From the NCBI RefSeq assembly GCF_009372235.1, contig NZ_ML762920.1, positions 951,631-1,015,630 on the forward strand: 64,000 nucleotides of DNA, in the 5' to 3' direction. This document shows, piece after piece, positions 29,035 to 40,968 of this stretch. This DNA comes from Dickeya oryzae. GTDB taxonomy: Bacteria > Pseudomonadota > Gammaproteobacteria > Enterobacterales > Enterobacteriaceae. Under the pieces are notes generated by a model. It was given only the letters and a program-made list of their open reading frames with translations, did not search any database and was not told where the DNA came from. The position numbers were made by a program, and so were the translations under genes. Numbering within the stretch: position 1 is the stretch's first letter; each line of letters begins with the position of its first letter.

Positions 29035-29241
29035 AAAAACAAAACCCGGTCACACAATAACTGTCTGACCGGGTCTCTTCTCTGAATAGGCGGTGCCTCA
29101 CTCAACGTGTCGCCCGATGTGTGATAAAGCCCAAAGGCAGTTATCAATAATGTGGACGATAGGCACCTTATCTTTTGGCATCATTCCGGGTGTTATGAGC
29201 ATGTCTGTTAGATCGGCATCATAACCAGTTGAATGAGCAGC
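29035..29241 (-). ncRNA. glmY: Small RNA GlmY (regulator of glucosamine-6-phosphate synthase)
   Basis: In E. coli GlmY lies exactly here, between purL and glrK on the same strand. It protects GlmZ from RapZ/RNase E processing and so raises GlmS. The transcript would start near 29241, predicted from the sigma-54 promoter, with GCTGCTCATTC resembling the E. coli 5' end. It ends in a strong Rho-independent terminator: ACCCGGTCA / TGACCGGGT stem (29044-29052 with 29066-29074) then TTTTGTTTTT. Predicted length is about 207 nt, slightly longer than in E. coli. Identity rests on position, control sites and the 5' end. Confidence 0.85.
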
Positions 29242-29250
29242 GCACCCATT

Positions 29251-29267
29251 ATGCACTCATCGTGCCA
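29251..29267 (-). promoter_or_regulatory. Overlapping sigma-54 and sigma-70 promoters of glmY
   Basis: Minus strand TGGCACG-ATGAG-TGCAT has the -24 GG and -12 GC with the required 10 bp between them. The same DNA carries a sigma-70-like TTGATA-16 bp-CATAAT. Overlapping promoters of this kind are known for E. coli and Salmonella glmY. Confidence 0.8.
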
Positions 29268-29394
29268 GTTATCAACAAAAATTATCAATCAATTGAAATT
29301 AAAGGAAAAATAAAAATAATACAGCGAAGATATTAAAAATGCGGTCTGAACTGTTCTCGCTATTCTCCCGCTACTCAGTGAAATCAGGCCTTTT

Positions 29395-29507
29395 TGTCGC
29401 TAAAAAAAGACACCCTAATGCCCATTAAAAATAACACTTTAGAATCAATAAAATAAATGTCACCTTTTGGAGACAGACTATCATACTGTTGTCGCTGATT
29501 TGAGACA
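29395..29507 (-). promoter_or_regulatory. Three GlrR activator boxes upstream of glmY
   Basis: Three perfect TGTC-N10-GACA sites: 29395-29412, 29458-29475 and 29490-29507. This is the published GlrR recognition pattern. They lie about 150-260 bp upstream of the transcription start, as expected for a sigma-54 enhancer acting by DNA looping. Confidence 0.88.
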
Positions 29508-29550
29508 AAAAGAACCCACAACCTAACTGGGGGTTTTCTATAGACAAAAA

Positions 29551-29574
29551 AGAAAGGGGCCAAAGCCCCTTTCT
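29551..29574 (-). terminator. Rho-independent terminator after purL
   Basis: AGAAAGGGGC-CAAA-GCCCCTTTCT, followed on the minus strand by TTTTTGTC. Confidence 0.88.
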
Positions 29575-29595
29575 TATAACAGAGATGTGAACACA

Positions 29596-32500
29596 TCACC
29601 CCAACTGGCGGCGAGCATTACGGAACATACGCATCCACGGGCTATCTTCGCCCCACTCTTCCGGGTGCCATGAGTTACTCACGGTGCGGAACACGCGTTC
29701 CGGGTGTGGCATCATCACCGTGGCACGCCCGCTCACGCTGGTCACCGCCGTGATACCATTCGGCGATCCGTTCGGGTTAGCCGGGTAATCTTCCGTTGCC
29801 TGACCATAATTATTCACGTAGCGCAGTGCCACCAACTGATGCTGTTCCAGTGCAGACAGCTGGCTGTCGTCACGGACTTCTACACGACCTTCGCCATGCG
29901 ACACAGCGATCGGCATACGGGAACCCGCCATATCCTGCAGGAACAGTGATGGGCTGCTGGTCACTTCCACCAGGCTGAAACGTGCTTCAAACCGGTCAGA
30001 TTTATTACGAACAAAACGCGGCCAGTGCTCTGCCCCTGGTATCAACTCACGCAGGTTGGACATCATCTGACAACCGTTACAAACCCCCAGCGCCAGCGTT
30101 TGCGGACGCAGGAAGAATGCGGCGAACTCATCACGCACCCGATCGTTGAATAGAATGGATTTCGCCCAGCCTTCACCTGCCCCCAACACATCACCGTAAG
30201 AGAAGCCGCCACACGCAACAAGCGCCTGGAAGTCTTGCAGATTACGGCGACCAGCCAGCAGATCACTCATATGAATATCAATGGCATCAAACCCAGCGCG
30301 ATGGAACGCTGCCGCCATTTCTACATGCGAGTTGACACCTTGCTCACGCAAGACCGCCACTTTGGGACGCGCCTGACGGCTGATAAATGGTGCGGCGATG
30401 TCTTCACGCAGGTCGAAAGTCAGTGCGACATTCAGCCCTGGATCGTTGTCATCAGATTTCGCATGGTGCTCCTGATCCGCGCACTGTGGGTTATCACGCA
30501 GGCGCTGCATTTGCCAGGTCGTCTCTGCCCACCAGTTACGCAGCGTAGTGCGGCTTTCGTGATACACCACCTCGTTGCCACTGTGGATGATGAAGTGGTT
30601 ACCTGCTTGTGCCTGCCCCAGATAGTGCACGCACTCTGCCAGACCCTGCTCAGCCAACACCTGTTCAACTTCGGCACGGCGAGAAGCCTCTATCTGGATA
30701 ACAGCGCCCAGCTCTTCGTTGAACAGCACGGCCAACGCATCTTCACCCATAGAACTGATGTCGGCTTTAACGCCACAATGACCGGCAAACGCCATTTCAG
30801 CCAACGTGACCAGCAAACCGCCGTCTGAACGGTCGTGGTATGCCAGCAGTGCCTTGTTCGCCACCAATGCCTGCATTGCATTGAAGAAGCCAGCCAACTG
30901 TGCCGGATTACGCACATCCGCCGTTTTACGACCCAGTTGACGATAAACCTGAGCCAGCGCTGTTGCGCCCAATGCGTGATGTCCGCCACCCAGGTCGATC
31001 ATCAGCAGTACGTTGTCTTTGTCGGTACGCAACTGCGGTGTAACGGTATGGCGTACATCTTCTACGCGGGCAAACGCAGAAATCACCAGCGATAACGGTG
31101 CAGTTACCGATTTATCTTCGCCATTTTCCTGCCAGCGGGTTTTCATCGACATGGAGTCTTTACCCACCGGAATCGTCAACCCCAGCGCCGGACAGAGTTC
31201 TTCACCAACAGCCTTCACCGCCTCGTATAAACCAGCGTCTTCACCCGGATGCCCAGCCGCAGCCATCCAGTTGGCAGACAATTTCACACGCTTCAGGTCG
31301 CCAATATGTGTCGCGGCGATGTTAGTCAGCGCTTCACCGACCGCCAGACGTGCCGATGCGGCAAAGTTACGCAATGCCACCGGCGCGCGTTCGCCAATTG
31401 ACATCGCTTCGCCGTAATAGCTATCCAGGCTGGCGGTTGTCACGGCGCAATCTGCCACCGGTACCTGCCACGGCCCAACCATTTGGTCACGCGCCACCAT
31501 CCCGGTCACCGTACGGTCACCGATGGTAATAAGGAAGGTTTTCTCCGCCACCGCAGGCAAGTGCAGCACGCGTTCAACCGCTTCCGCCAGATAAATGCCT
31601 TCGCGATTCAGTGGGGTGCCTTCAACGTCTTTACGCTCGACATCACGCAGCATTTTCGGCGTTTTGCCCAGCAGTACGTCCAGCGGCATGTCGATCGGCT
31701 TATTGTTGAAGTGGCGATCGCTGAGTGTCAGGTGCTGTTCTTCCGTCGCTTCACCAATGACGGCATAAGGCGCGCGTTCACGACGGCATATCTCATCGAA
31801 CAGCGCCAGTTGTTCCGGTGCTACTGCCAGCACGTAACGTTCCTGTGATTCGTTGCACCAGACTTCCAGCGGGCTCATCCCAGGTTCATCATTCAGGATA
31901 TCGCGCAGTTCGAAACGACCGCCGCGTCCACCGTCGCTGACCAGTTCCGGCATGGCGTTGGACAGGCCACCAGCACCGACGTCATGGATAAACAGGATCG
32001 GGTTTTGCTCGCCAAGCTGCCAGCAGCGATCGATAACCTCCTGACAACGGCGCTCCATTTCCGGGTTATCACGTTGCACCGAGGCAAAATCCAGATCCGC
32101 GTCAGACTGGCCTGATGCCATAGACGATGCAGCACCGCCCCCCAGGCCGATATTCATCGCAGGCCCGCCCAGCACAATCAACTTGGCGCCAATGCTAATT
32201 TCGCCTTTCTTGACATGTTCCGCACGGATGTTGCCGATCCCACCTGCCAGCATGATAGGTTTGTGATAACCACGTACTTCAACGCCGTTATGACTGTCTA
32301 CCGCTTCTTCATAGGTACGGAAATAGCCGGTCAATGCCGGACGGCCAAATTCATTATTAAAGGCCGCGCCACCCAGTGGGCCATCGGTCATGATATCCAG
32401 CGCGCTGACGATACGGTCCGGCTTACCGAAATCCTGCTCCCACGGCTGAACAAAACCGGGGATACGCAGGTTAGATACCGAGAACCCGACCAGACCGGCT

Positions 32501-33483
32501 TTCGGTTTCGCGCCTCGCCCAGTAGCGCCTTCATCACGGATTTCACCGCCGGAGCCAGTCGCAGCACCCGGCCACGGTGAAATAGCCGTCGGATGGTTAT
32601 GGGTTTCCACTTTCATCAGGATATGTGCGTCTTCCTGATGGTAGGCATAAGCGCCTTGTGGATCAGGGAAGAAACGGCCTACCGCCGACCCTTCCATCAC
32701 TGCCGCATTGTCCTTATAGGCAGACAACACATAGTCCGGTGTATGCTCAAAGGTGTTTTTGATCATCTTGAACAGCGACTTCGGCTGTGTTTCACCGTTG
32801 ATGACCCAATCGGCATTGAAGATTTTATGGCGGCAGTGCTCAGAATTCGCCTGAGCAAACATATAGAGTTCGATATCGGTTGGATTGCGCCCCAGTTTAG
32901 TAAAGGCTTCCAGCAGATAATCCATTTCGTCATCAGCCAGCGCCAGCCCCAAACGCAGGTTGGCCTCTTCCAGAGCCGGACGGCCCTGCAGCAGAATTTC
33001 GACTCGCTTAAGCGCGGTCGGCTGGTGCTGAGAGAACAGCAGGTTAGCCTGTTGCAGGTCGTCAAAGACGCTTTCCATCATGCGGTCATGGAGCAGTGCC
33101 GCCAGTTCTTTCCACTGGGCATCACTTAATGTCGGTGCATGAATGTAAAACGCCAGGCCACGTTCCAGACGACGAATTTTTTGCAGGCCGCAATTGTGCG
33201 CAATGTCGGTAGCCTTGGAAGACCAGGGAGAAATGGTGCCCGGACGCGGGGTCACCAGAATCAGCCGCCCGGTAGGCTCATGCTCAGCGAGAGAAGGCCC
33301 GTATTTCAGCAGGCGGCTCAGTCGTGACTGTTCTTCATGGTTTAGCGGAGCGTTCACATCGGCGAAGTGGACGTATTCGGCATAAATGTCGCTAACGGGC
33401 AGTTGGTATTCCTTGCACCGGGCCAACAGTTTATTGATACGGAAAGCCGATAAGGCCGGTGAACCACGCAGTATTTCCATCAT
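29596..33483 (-). CDS. purL: Phosphoribosylformylglycinamidine synthase PurL (1295 aa)
   Basis: Large-type FGAM synthase of purine synthesis: ATP and glutamine dependent amidation of FGAR. The start [14 protein letters not shown], an N-terminal PurS-like domain, two AIR-synthase-type ATP domains (for example [30 protein letters not shown]) and a C-terminal glutaminase with nucleophile Cys in [11 protein letters not shown] and the His in SHGEGRVEV are all visible. Length equals E. coli PurL. A PurR operator overlaps its promoter. Confidence 0.98.
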   Translation of the reverse strand: MMEILRGSPALSAFRINKLLARCKEYQLPVSDIYAEYVHFADVNAPLNHEEQSRLSRLLKYGPSLAEHEPTGRLILVTPRPGTISPWSSKATDIAHNCGLQKIRRLERGLAFYIHAPTLSDAQWKELAALLHDRMMESVFDDLQQANLLFSQHQPTALKRVEILLQGRPALEEANLRLGLALADDEMDYLLEAFTKLGRNPTDIELYMFAQANSEHCRHKIFNADWVINGETQPKSLFKMIKNTFEHTPDYVLSAYKDNAAVMEGSAVGRFFPDPQGAYAYHQEDAHILMKVETHNHPTAISPWPGAATGSGGEIRDEGATGRGAKPKAGLVGFSVSNLRIPGFVQPWEQDFGKPDRIVSALDIMTDGPLGGAAFNNEFGRPALTGYFRTYEEAVDSHNGVEVRGYHKPIMLAGGIGNIRAEHVKKGEISIGAKLIVLGGPAMNIGLGGGAASSMASGQSDADLDFASVQRDNPEMERRCQEVIDRCWQLGEQNPILFIHDVGAGGLSNAMPELVSDGGRGGRFELRDILNDEPGMSPLEVWCNESQERYVLAVAPEQLALFDEICRRERAPYAVIGEATEEQHLTLSDRHFNNKPIDMPLDVLLGKTPKMLRDVERKDVEGTPLNREGIYLAEAVERVLHLPAVAEKTFLITIGDRTVTGMVARDQMVGPWQVPVADCAVTTASLDSYYGEAMSIGERAPVALRNFAASARLAVGEALTNIAATHIGDLKRVKLSANWMAAAGHPGEDAGLYEAVKAVGEELCPALGLTIPVGKDSMSMKTRWQENGEDKSVTAPLSLVISAFARVEDVRHTVTPQLRTDKDNVLLMIDLGGGHHALGATALAQVYRQLGRKTADVRNPAQLAGFFNAMQALVANKALLAYHDRSDGGLLVTLAEMAFAGHCGVKADISSMGEDALAVLFNEELGAVIQIEASRRAEVEQVLAEQGLAECVHYLGQAQAGNHFIIHSGNEVVYHESRTTLRNWWAETTWQMQRLRDNPQCADQEHHAKSDDNDPGLNVALTFDLREDIAAPFISRQARPKVAVLREQGVNSHVEMAAAFHRAGFDAIDIHMSDLLAGRRNLQDFQALVACGGFSYGDVLGAGEGWAKSILFNDRVRDEFAAFFLRPQTLALGVCNGCQMMSNLRELIPGAEHWPRFVRNKSDRFEARFSLVEVTSSPSLFLQDMAGSRMPIAVSHGEGRVEVRDDSQLSALEQHQLVALRYVNNYGQATEDYPANPNGSPNGITAVTSVSGRATVMMPHPERVFRTVSNSWHPEEWGEDSPWMRMFRNARRQLG

Positions 33484-33552
33484 CTAAATTTCTCTCGTCT
33501 TCGAGGCACCGGAGACAGTGCGTCAGGGCGCTACAGGGGGGAAACGCGGGCT

Positions 33553-33591
33553 ATTATAGAGAATAGTGACGCGTGACGAAACCGTTTGCGT
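33553..33591 (-). promoter_or_regulatory. purL promoter with PurR operator
   Basis: The PurR box at 33576-33591 reads ACGCAAACGGTTTCGT on the minus strand, close to the consensus ACGCAAACGTTTGCGT. It coincides with the -35 position of a -10 TATAAT at 33553-33558 (17-bp spacing), so PurR would block RNA polymerase. Confidence 0.82.
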
Positions 33592-33758
33592 AGCGATTGT
33601 TAAACATTGCAGAGGTTCTGTGGTCAAACAATAGACAAACGAATAACAGTTGCACACTGGCGGTTTGTTAAGCAAAATGCCCCCCGACTCTGGGACAGAC
33701 GTAATAAGAAACTGCCGTTACAGACAGACAGGCCGACTGGCCGCCGAGAGACAACTCA

Positions 33759-35216
33759 TTGAAGCGTTTAACGATAAATTATGTTTTCATCGGGGTAATC
33801 GCTTTGCTGTTGACGCTGGCACTGTGGCCAAATATTCCCTGGCGCAGTCATCAGGACGTCCAGTTAAGGCAAATCCTTTCACGTGGCGAGCTACGCATCA
33901 GCACCGTGACCTCTCCGTTGACCTATACCCTCAGCAACGGTTCCCCCACCGGGCTGGATTATGAACTGGCTAAGCGATTCGCCGACTACCTCGGCGTGCG
34001 GCTGGTGGTTTCGGTGCGTCAAAATGTTGACGATTTATTCAGCGATCTGGATAACGACAATGCCGACCTGCTGGCGGCAGGCCTCATCTATAACCAGGAA
34101 CGTCTGAACCGCTTCCAGGCAGGCCCTTCCTATTATTCCGTATCGCAGCAACTGGTCTACCGTATGGGGAGCGCGCGTCCCACCTCGTTGGACAAATTGC
34201 AGGGTAAACTGACCGTACTGTCTGGCTCGGCACATGCCGCGACCTTGCGTGATCTGAAAGCCGAAAAATATCCGCAACTGAGCTGGGAAGTTGCCACCGA
34301 TGTCTCTGAACTGGATCTGCTAAAACAGGTCGCTGAAGGGAAACTGGATTACACCATCGCTGACTCAATCAACATTGGTCTGATGCAGCGAATCCACCCT
34401 CAGTTAGCGGTGTCATTCGATCTTAGCGACGAAGAGCCAGTGACCTGGTATATGCGGCAAAACCGTGATGACAGTCTTTCTGCCGCACTGCTCGACTTCT
34501 TTAGTCAGGTGATGGAAGACGGCACCCTTGCCCGTCTGGAAGAGAAGTATCTGGGGCATGTCGGCGAATTCGACTATGTGGATACCACCACGTTCCTCAG
34601 CGCTATCGACAACACATTGCCGGGTTTACGTCCGCTGTTCGAGAAATACGCCCGGGAAATAGACTGGAAACTGCTGGCGGCGATTTCTTATCAGGAATCG
34701 CACTGGAACCCACTGGCTACCTCGCCAACCGGGGTACGTGGTTTGATGATGCTGACGCGCAATACCGCTGAAAGTCTGGATGTGGTCAACCGGCTCAACC
34801 CGGAGGAAAGCATTCGCGGCGGAGCCAGATATTTAAGCCAAATGATGCAGCAAGTCCCTGCCACCATCCCGGTGGACGAGCGTATCTGGTTTGCGCTGGC
34901 GGCCTATAATATGGGGTACGCACATATGATGGATGCCCGTAAGCTGACAGAAAAACAGCAGGGAAATCCAGACAGTTGGGCAGACGTCAAAATACGCCTG
35001 CCGATGTTGAGTCAAAAACGCTACTACTCCCAAACCACCAGCGGTTATGCGCGTGGTCAGGAGGCTTATGACTATGTGGAAAATATCCGACGCTACATGG
35101 TCAGTCTGGTGGGGTATCTTTCAGAGAAAGAAAGCCGGGCGTTACAACAGCAACTGGCGGGCAGCGCCTACCCCGCCGTACCACCAGAGCAATTGACCGC
35201 CACACGCCCCCGCTAA
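33759..35216 (+). CDS. mltF: Membrane-bound lytic transglycosylase MltF (485 aa)
   Basis: Cleaves peptidoglycan glycan strands to 1,6-anhydromuropeptides at the outer membrane. An N-terminal hydrophobic anchor (about residues 8-23), then a solute-binding-like domain ([21 protein letters not shown]) and a C-terminal SLT catalytic domain with Glu in [13 protein letters not shown] and [13 protein letters not shown]. The start is a TTG codon giving [12 protein letters not shown], which aligns with the E. coli start. It diverges from purL, as in E. coli. The C-terminal tail is about 30 residues shorter than in E. coli. Confidence 0.94.
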   Translation: MKRLTINYVFIGVIALLLTLALWPNIPWRSHQDVQLRQILSRGELRISTVTSPLTYTLSNGSPTGLDYELAKRFADYLGVRLVVSVRQNVDDLFSDLDNDNADLLAAGLIYNQERLNRFQAGPSYYSVSQQLVYRMGSARPTSLDKLQGKLTVLSGSAHAATLRDLKAEKYPQLSWEVATDVSELDLLKQVAEGKLDYTIADSINIGLMQRIHPQLAVSFDLSDEEPVTWYMRQNRDDSLSAALLDFFSQVMEDGTLARLEEKYLGHVGEFDYVDTTTFLSAIDNTLPGLRPLFEKYAREIDWKLLAAISYQESHWNPLATSPTGVRGLMMLTRNTAESLDVVNRLNPEESIRGGARYLSQMMQQVPATIPVDERIWFALAAYNMGYAHMMDARKLTEKQQGNPDSWADVKIRLPMLSQKRYYSQTTSGYARGQEAYDYVENIRRYMVSLVGYLSEKESRALQQQLAGSAYPAVPPEQLTATRPR

Positions 35217-35289
35217 GCGGTTCCTGCAACCCTATTCACCACGGTTCGGGTCGCTACGATTCGGACCTTGTTATTCTGCGCGGCCCCAT

Positions 35290-36752
<1,463 letters not shown>

Positions 36753-36829
36753 TATCAGCCACCTTGATTAGCGGTTTGCTCCGTGTCGTCGGCAGGTGAT
36801 CATCACTCTGCCATTTGTCGGACCAATAA

Positions 36830-36866
36830 AAAACGGCTTGCAAGGTAACTGGCAAGCCGTTTTGTC
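36830..36866 (-). terminator. Rho-independent terminator after the 113-aa gene
   Basis: AAAACGGCTTGC (36830-36841), 10-nt loop, GCAAGCCGTTTT (36852-36863): a 12-bp stem. On the minus strand its 3' arm ends in TTTTATTGG. Confidence 0.8.
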
Positions 36867-36880
36867 GGTACTTATCAGCA

Positions 36881-37222
36881 TCAGAAGATTTTATCTTCAT
36901 CCTCACGGATCAGTGACTCCAGATTACCCAGTTCTTCACGCGCCCGTGCCCGGTTGACGAGTTTAAGCTGCGCCGCCGCTGGAAAATCCGTGATACTAAT
37001 CTGTCCTTTGGTGATCAGCACCTGAATCAAGTCTTCAAGTACGCGTACCATTTCCAGATCGCTGCTGCGCAAGCGCTCGATTTTAGCCAGAATAGCCCGC
37101 TGGTTATGCAGCCATGCCGCTGCCTCGACTGAATTATCCGGCAGTTCACCACTCATTTCCGGAAACGGCGATCTTTCTACCCTGATAAGATGCCCGTTGC
37201 TGTCACGCAAAATGTAAAACAT
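36881..37222 (-). CDS. Conserved small protein of unknown function (113 aa)
   Basis: Starts MFYILRDSNGHLIRVERSPF. A charged middle ends in a helical segment LEMVRVLEDLIQVLITKG, followed by ISITDFPAAAQLKL and a helical acidic tail. No signal peptide, membrane segment or catalytic motif. Small proteins of this pattern occur in Pseudomonas and enterobacteria and are often mislabelled in databases as tryptophan synthase beta-like; I see nothing supporting such an activity. The frame is open to 37279, but the ATG at 37222 matches the family start. It has its own terminator. Confidence 0.75.
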   Translation of the reverse strand: MFYILRDSNGHLIRVERSPFPEMSGELPDNSVEAAAWLHNQRAILAKIERLRSSDLEMVRVLEDLIQVLITKGQISITDFPAAAQLKLVNRARAREELGNLESLIREDEDKIF

Positions 37223-37948
37223 ACCAAGCCCTTTTTTATTAGCAATAGAAGAGAATCCCACGACAGGAGGAACCTCCACTCTTGATTAGGATTTCATTTT
37301 ATTACCACGCTGCAAGCCGATAGACATAACGGCCTCAAACACACGCCCACGGTGCACAGAGCTGCGTACTGGTGCAACCTTGCTAAGTCCGTATTACTGC
37401 TGTGTCTGCCAGAGGATACCGACACGAGAATCCATCGTCTTCACCCGAACAAGGCAGCCGCATTAATGAATAACACACCGCCGCTGGATGGAGTTTGTCA
37501 CGCCGTACGGGCAATATGTCCTGCGACGAAGCCTGAAGGTGTGACTACGATTTTCTATCGCCACACCGTCAGGCCACCTATCAGAATGGCATTTTCGCCA
37601 GCCCCCGGCAAGCTATCCAGAATATTATCCGCCGCTATCCACGTTTCGAGTAGAGTCGATAGCCCGCTAAAATGTGATCAATACAAGAATTAATGGGCGT
37701 ATTATATCGCATCAAAATGTCAGTTATATTGACCAATACACTAGAGTTCGCACTTGAGCAGAGAAACCGACTGGCATCTTTCTGCATCGTCAAACGGCCT
37801 GATAAGATTCGCCAGGAATAATGCTTGCCAGTCAAAACCAGAAAAAACAACAAAATCAGGCCATATTGCTCACTTTTGTTTATTGTTATTTTTATCTGTG
37901 ATCGCCTTGCCTGCAAGCAGTCACGATAGCTAAGGAATGTGCAGCGAC
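37223..37948. other. Long intergenic stretch before the type I secretion operon
   Basis: About 725 bp without a convincing gene. Open frames on both strands have unlikely compositions. The part at 37680-37930 is AT-rich and may hold the promoter of the ABC gene; AAGGA at 37932-37936 is its ribosome site. Confidence 0.5.
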
Positions 37949-40135
37949 ATGAATACGCACCATGAGCAGCCACCAGGCGGCGGAGAATATCCGCATTCTC
38001 TACAACATCAAGACCCTCGCGCCCGCCATGATGATCCCTTACTGGATTGTCTGTTGGCCTTGTGCCAATTGCAGGGGAAGCCGACCAGCCGCGCCACACT
38101 GACGGCAGGATTACCCCTGGAAGATCTGCGTTTATCCACCAGTCTGCTGCCCCGTGCCGCAGCGCGTGCCGGTTTACGCGCCCGCATACTCAAACGCTCG
38201 TTAAGCGCGATACCCAGCATGTCGCTGCCAGCGATGTTGCTGCTGCGTGAAGGTCGGGCAGCCATCCTGCTGGGCTGGACTGAAGACGGCAATGCCCGTC
38301 TGATGACCGGCGAAACCGAAGGTGGCGAAATCATGGTCGACCACAATACGCTGCAGCAGAACTATCTGGGATTGGTCATGTTCGCGCAGCCAGCCCATCG
38401 TTTCGATGCCCCGACGGCGACACGACTGACACGCAGCAAAGCCTGGTGGCGTGACACACTGAAACTGTCTCGCCCTCTTTATCTTGATGCCATCGCCGCC
38501 AGTCTGCTCATCAATATCATCGCGCTATTCATTCCGCTATTTGTTATGCAAGTCTACGATCGGGTTATCCCCAATCAAACGACAGCCACCTTATGGGTGC
38601 TGGCCTCCGGTCTCGGTATTGCACTGCTATTCGACCTTATTCTGCGCATCTTGCGCAGCGTCTGCCTGGATATTGCAGGTAAAAAAACCGATTTAATTCT
38701 TTCTGCCACGCTATTCGAGCGGCTGACTGGCATGATGCGCTCAGCGTTCCCGGCACGAATCGGTGCGATAGCGCATCGGGTGCGGGAGTTTCACGCTCTG
38801 CGTGATACGTTATCGTCGCAATCACTGAGTAGCCTGATAGACTTTCCCTTCGCACTGCTGATGTTGATCTTACTCGGTATCTTAGGTGGTCAACTGCTTT
38901 GGGTACCATTGCTGACGATACCACTGGTATTGGTGATTAACTGGCTGTTTCAAAAACCCATACTGACAGCACAAGTCCATTCCCTACAACTAACGGATGA
39001 ACGCCAGGCGCTGCTGACCGAGACACTGAGCGGGTTGGACGCCATTAAAATCAATAACGCAGAAGGCGAACGCCAGCACCGGTGGGAACACATCAGCGGT
39101 GAGATTAGTCGACTGGAATTAAGGGTGAAAACGTTATCAGCCTGCACCTTGCATCTGACACAAGCCTGCCAACACCTCGCCAGTGTCATCGTGATAGTCG
39201 TTGGGGTCTACCAGTTGCAAAACGCCCAATTGACGCTGGGTACGCTGTTTGCCTGTTACCTGCTCAATAGTCGTGCATTGCTGACCCTGGGGCCGATATC
39301 CGAGTGGGTTATCCGCTACCAGCACGCCAGGCTAACGCTGAAAGACACCCAGGAATTGATGCTGCTGCCGCAGGAACGTGGCGAGCAACACGCTGCACTA
39401 AAACGAGAAAACATCCAGGGTGGTATTGAGTTTCGTGACGTCACGTTTAGTTATCCCGAACAGAAAAGCCGTGCTCTGATCGATATTAATCTGTCTATTC
39501 AGCCGGGTGAAAAAGTCGGCATCATAGGCCGAACCGGCTCGGGTAAGAGCTCGCTGGAAAAGTTAATCGTCAACCTCTATCCCCCCACCCACGGCAGCCT
39601 GTTGATTGACGGTGTCGATGCACGCCAGCTCGATGTTGCCGATCTCCGCCATCATGTCGGTTACGTGCCGCAGGATATCCATCTCTTCAGCGGTACGCTG
39701 CGGGATAACCTTATTTGTGGTGCCCGCTACGTTGAGGACGACGCCATGCTGAAAGTCACCGATATCGCAGGTGTCAATGATTTCGCCCGGTTACACCCGG
39801 ATGGCTATAACCTGCAGGTGGGCGAGCGAGGAATGAACCTGTCGGGTGGACAGAAGCAGGCGGTAGCGATTGCCCGAGCCCTACTGCTTAACCCACCTAT
39901 CCTGGTTCTGGATGAGCCCACCAGTGCGATGGATAACAGCAGTGAAGATCGCTTTAAACAGGCCCTGCAAGCCATCCTTACCAACAAAACATTATTGCTG
40001 GTGACACACAGGGTATCCATGCTGACGCTGGTGGATAGACTGATTATCGTGGATAAAGGACGTATTATCGCCGACGGTCCCAAAGCCATCGTGCTGGATG
40101 CATTAAAGAAGGGACAGATCAATGCGTCTCGCTAA
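37949..40135 (+). CDS. Type I secretion ABC protein with degenerate C39-like domain (728 aa)
   Basis: Inner-membrane ATPase/permease of a type I (RTX-style) secretion system, LapB/LssB-like. Residues 20-160 resemble the C39-like regulatory domain without a catalytic Cys-His pair. Six membrane helices (about 175-430; IIALFIPLFVMQVYDRVIP is typical) are followed by a complete nucleotide-binding domain: Walker A GRTGSGKSS, signature LSGGQKQAVAIARAL, Walker B ILVLDEPTSAMD and H-loop VTHR. The ATG at 37949 is better spaced from AAGGA than the one at 37937. It overlaps the next gene by 14 bp. No substrate, TolC or protease gene is nearby, so the secreted protein is unknown. Confidence 0.85.
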   Translation: MNTHHEQPPGGGEYPHSLQHQDPRARHDDPLLDCLLALCQLQGKPTSRATLTAGLPLEDLRLSTSLLPRAAARAGLRARILKRSLSAIPSMSLPAMLLLREGRAAILLGWTEDGNARLMTGETEGGEIMVDHNTLQQNYLGLVMFAQPAHRFDAPTATRLTRSKAWWRDTLKLSRPLYLDAIAASLLINIIALFIPLFVMQVYDRVIPNQTTATLWVLASGLGIALLFDLILRILRSVCLDIAGKKTDLILSATLFERLTGMMRSAFPARIGAIAHRVREFHALRDTLSSQSLSSLIDFPFALLMLILLGILGGQLLWVPLLTIPLVLVINWLFQKPILTAQVHSLQLTDERQALLTETLSGLDAIKINNAEGERQHRWEHISGEISRLELRVKTLSACTLHLTQACQHLASVIVIVVGVYQLQNAQLTLGTLFACYLLNSRALLTLGPISEWVIRYQHARLTLKDTQELMLLPQERGEQHAALKRENIQGGIEFRDVTFSYPEQKSRALIDINLSIQPGEKVGIIGRTGSGKSSLEKLIVNLYPPTHGSLLIDGVDARQLDVADLRHHVGYVPQDIHLFSGTLRDNLICGARYVEDDAMLKVTDIAGVNDFARLHPDGYNLQVGERGMNLSGGQKQAVAIARALLLNPPILVLDEPTSAMDNSSEDRFKQALQAILTNKTLLLVTHRVSMLTLVDRLIIVDKGRIIADGPKAIVLDALKKGQINASR

Positions 40136-40958
40136 ATTCACTCGCTATCTCAACGCGTATTTATCCAACCATCACCAGCAGGACTCGCACGCACTGACCG
40201 CAGTCGGGGAGGCATTGGTGGAAGATACGCCCCGCCTCATTCGGTTATCAATCTGGATTATGCTGGCCTTCACCATGTTTCTGGTTGGCTGGGCGGGCAT
40301 GGCACAAATGGATGAAGTCGTCAGTGCGACGGGCAAGACTCTCAGTCAATCACCACAATACCGGGTACAGGCAACCGTTACGGGTGAATTGAATGAGCTA
40401 TACATCCGGGAAGGGCAAATCGTTAATATCGGCGACCCACTGATGCGGCTGGATCATAGCCCACAACAGGAAAAGGCCTCAGTAAATGCCCCGAATGAGC
40501 TGTCACTGGTCGTATCGCCCGTGCGGGGTATGGTCAAGCATATTTTGGTCGATACCACTAATGGGCAAGTGTTACCGGGCCGCACATTGGTGGAAATTAC
40601 GCCGCTGGATGACAAGCTACTGATAGAAGCCCGAGTCCCGTTGAAGGATATAGCGTTTTTACGTCCGGGCCAGGAGGCGGTAATCACGTTCGCCGCTTAT
40701 GATCACACCACATTTGGCAGCCTGAAAGGGTGTATCGAACAGATTAGCCAGGATGCAATGACAGACCCAGCCGGTAACAGCTTCTACCTGGTTCGCTTAC
40801 GCACACAGAGCAACTTCCTGGGGACTATAGACAAACCACTACTGATCCTTCCTGGCATGGTAGCGCATATGGATATTATTACTGGCAAGAAGACATTGCT
40901 CAGCTATCTGCTAAAGCCAATACGACAGGCCCGGATGGAAGCCTTGCGGGAAAGATAA
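40122..40958 (+). CDS. Shortened HlyD-family membrane fusion protein (278 aa)
   Basis: Periplasmic adaptor partner of the preceding ABC protein. One membrane helix (about 40-62), first lipoyl half ELNELYIREGQIVNIGDPLMRLD (about 90-112), second half VVSPVRGMVKHILV, a beta-barrel region and the family C terminus PGMVAHMDIITGKKTLLSYLLKPI. Usual members have 390-480 residues because a coiled-coil hairpin of 150-250 residues, which contacts TolC, joins the two lipoyl halves. Here a linker of about 18 residues (around HSPQQEKASVNA) replaces it without frameshift. It may be an internally deleted, non-functional adaptor or a variant that works differently. Confidence 0.82.
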   Translation: MRLAKFTRYLNAYLSNHHQQDSHALTAVGEALVEDTPRLIRLSIWIMLAFTMFLVGWAGMAQMDEVVSATGKTLSQSPQYRVQATVTGELNELYIREGQIVNIGDPLMRLDHSPQQEKASVNAPNELSLVVSPVRGMVKHILVDTTNGQVLPGRTLVEITPLDDKLLIEARVPLKDIAFLRPGQEAVITFAAYDHTTFGSLKGCIEQISQDAMTDPAGNSFYLVRLRTQSNFLGTIDKPLLILPGMVAHMDIITGKKTLLSYLLKPIRQARMEALRER

Positions 40959-40968
40959 CGCCTCGGCG

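Noticed and set aside
29384..29599. 71-residue open frame between purL and glmY
   Set aside because: It runs through the GlrR boxes and the purL terminator, so it is regulatory DNA.
37352..37693. 113-residue open frame before the secretion operon
   Set aside because: Composition rich in Pro, His, Cys and Arg, no good ribosome site, no family resemblance; probably chance.
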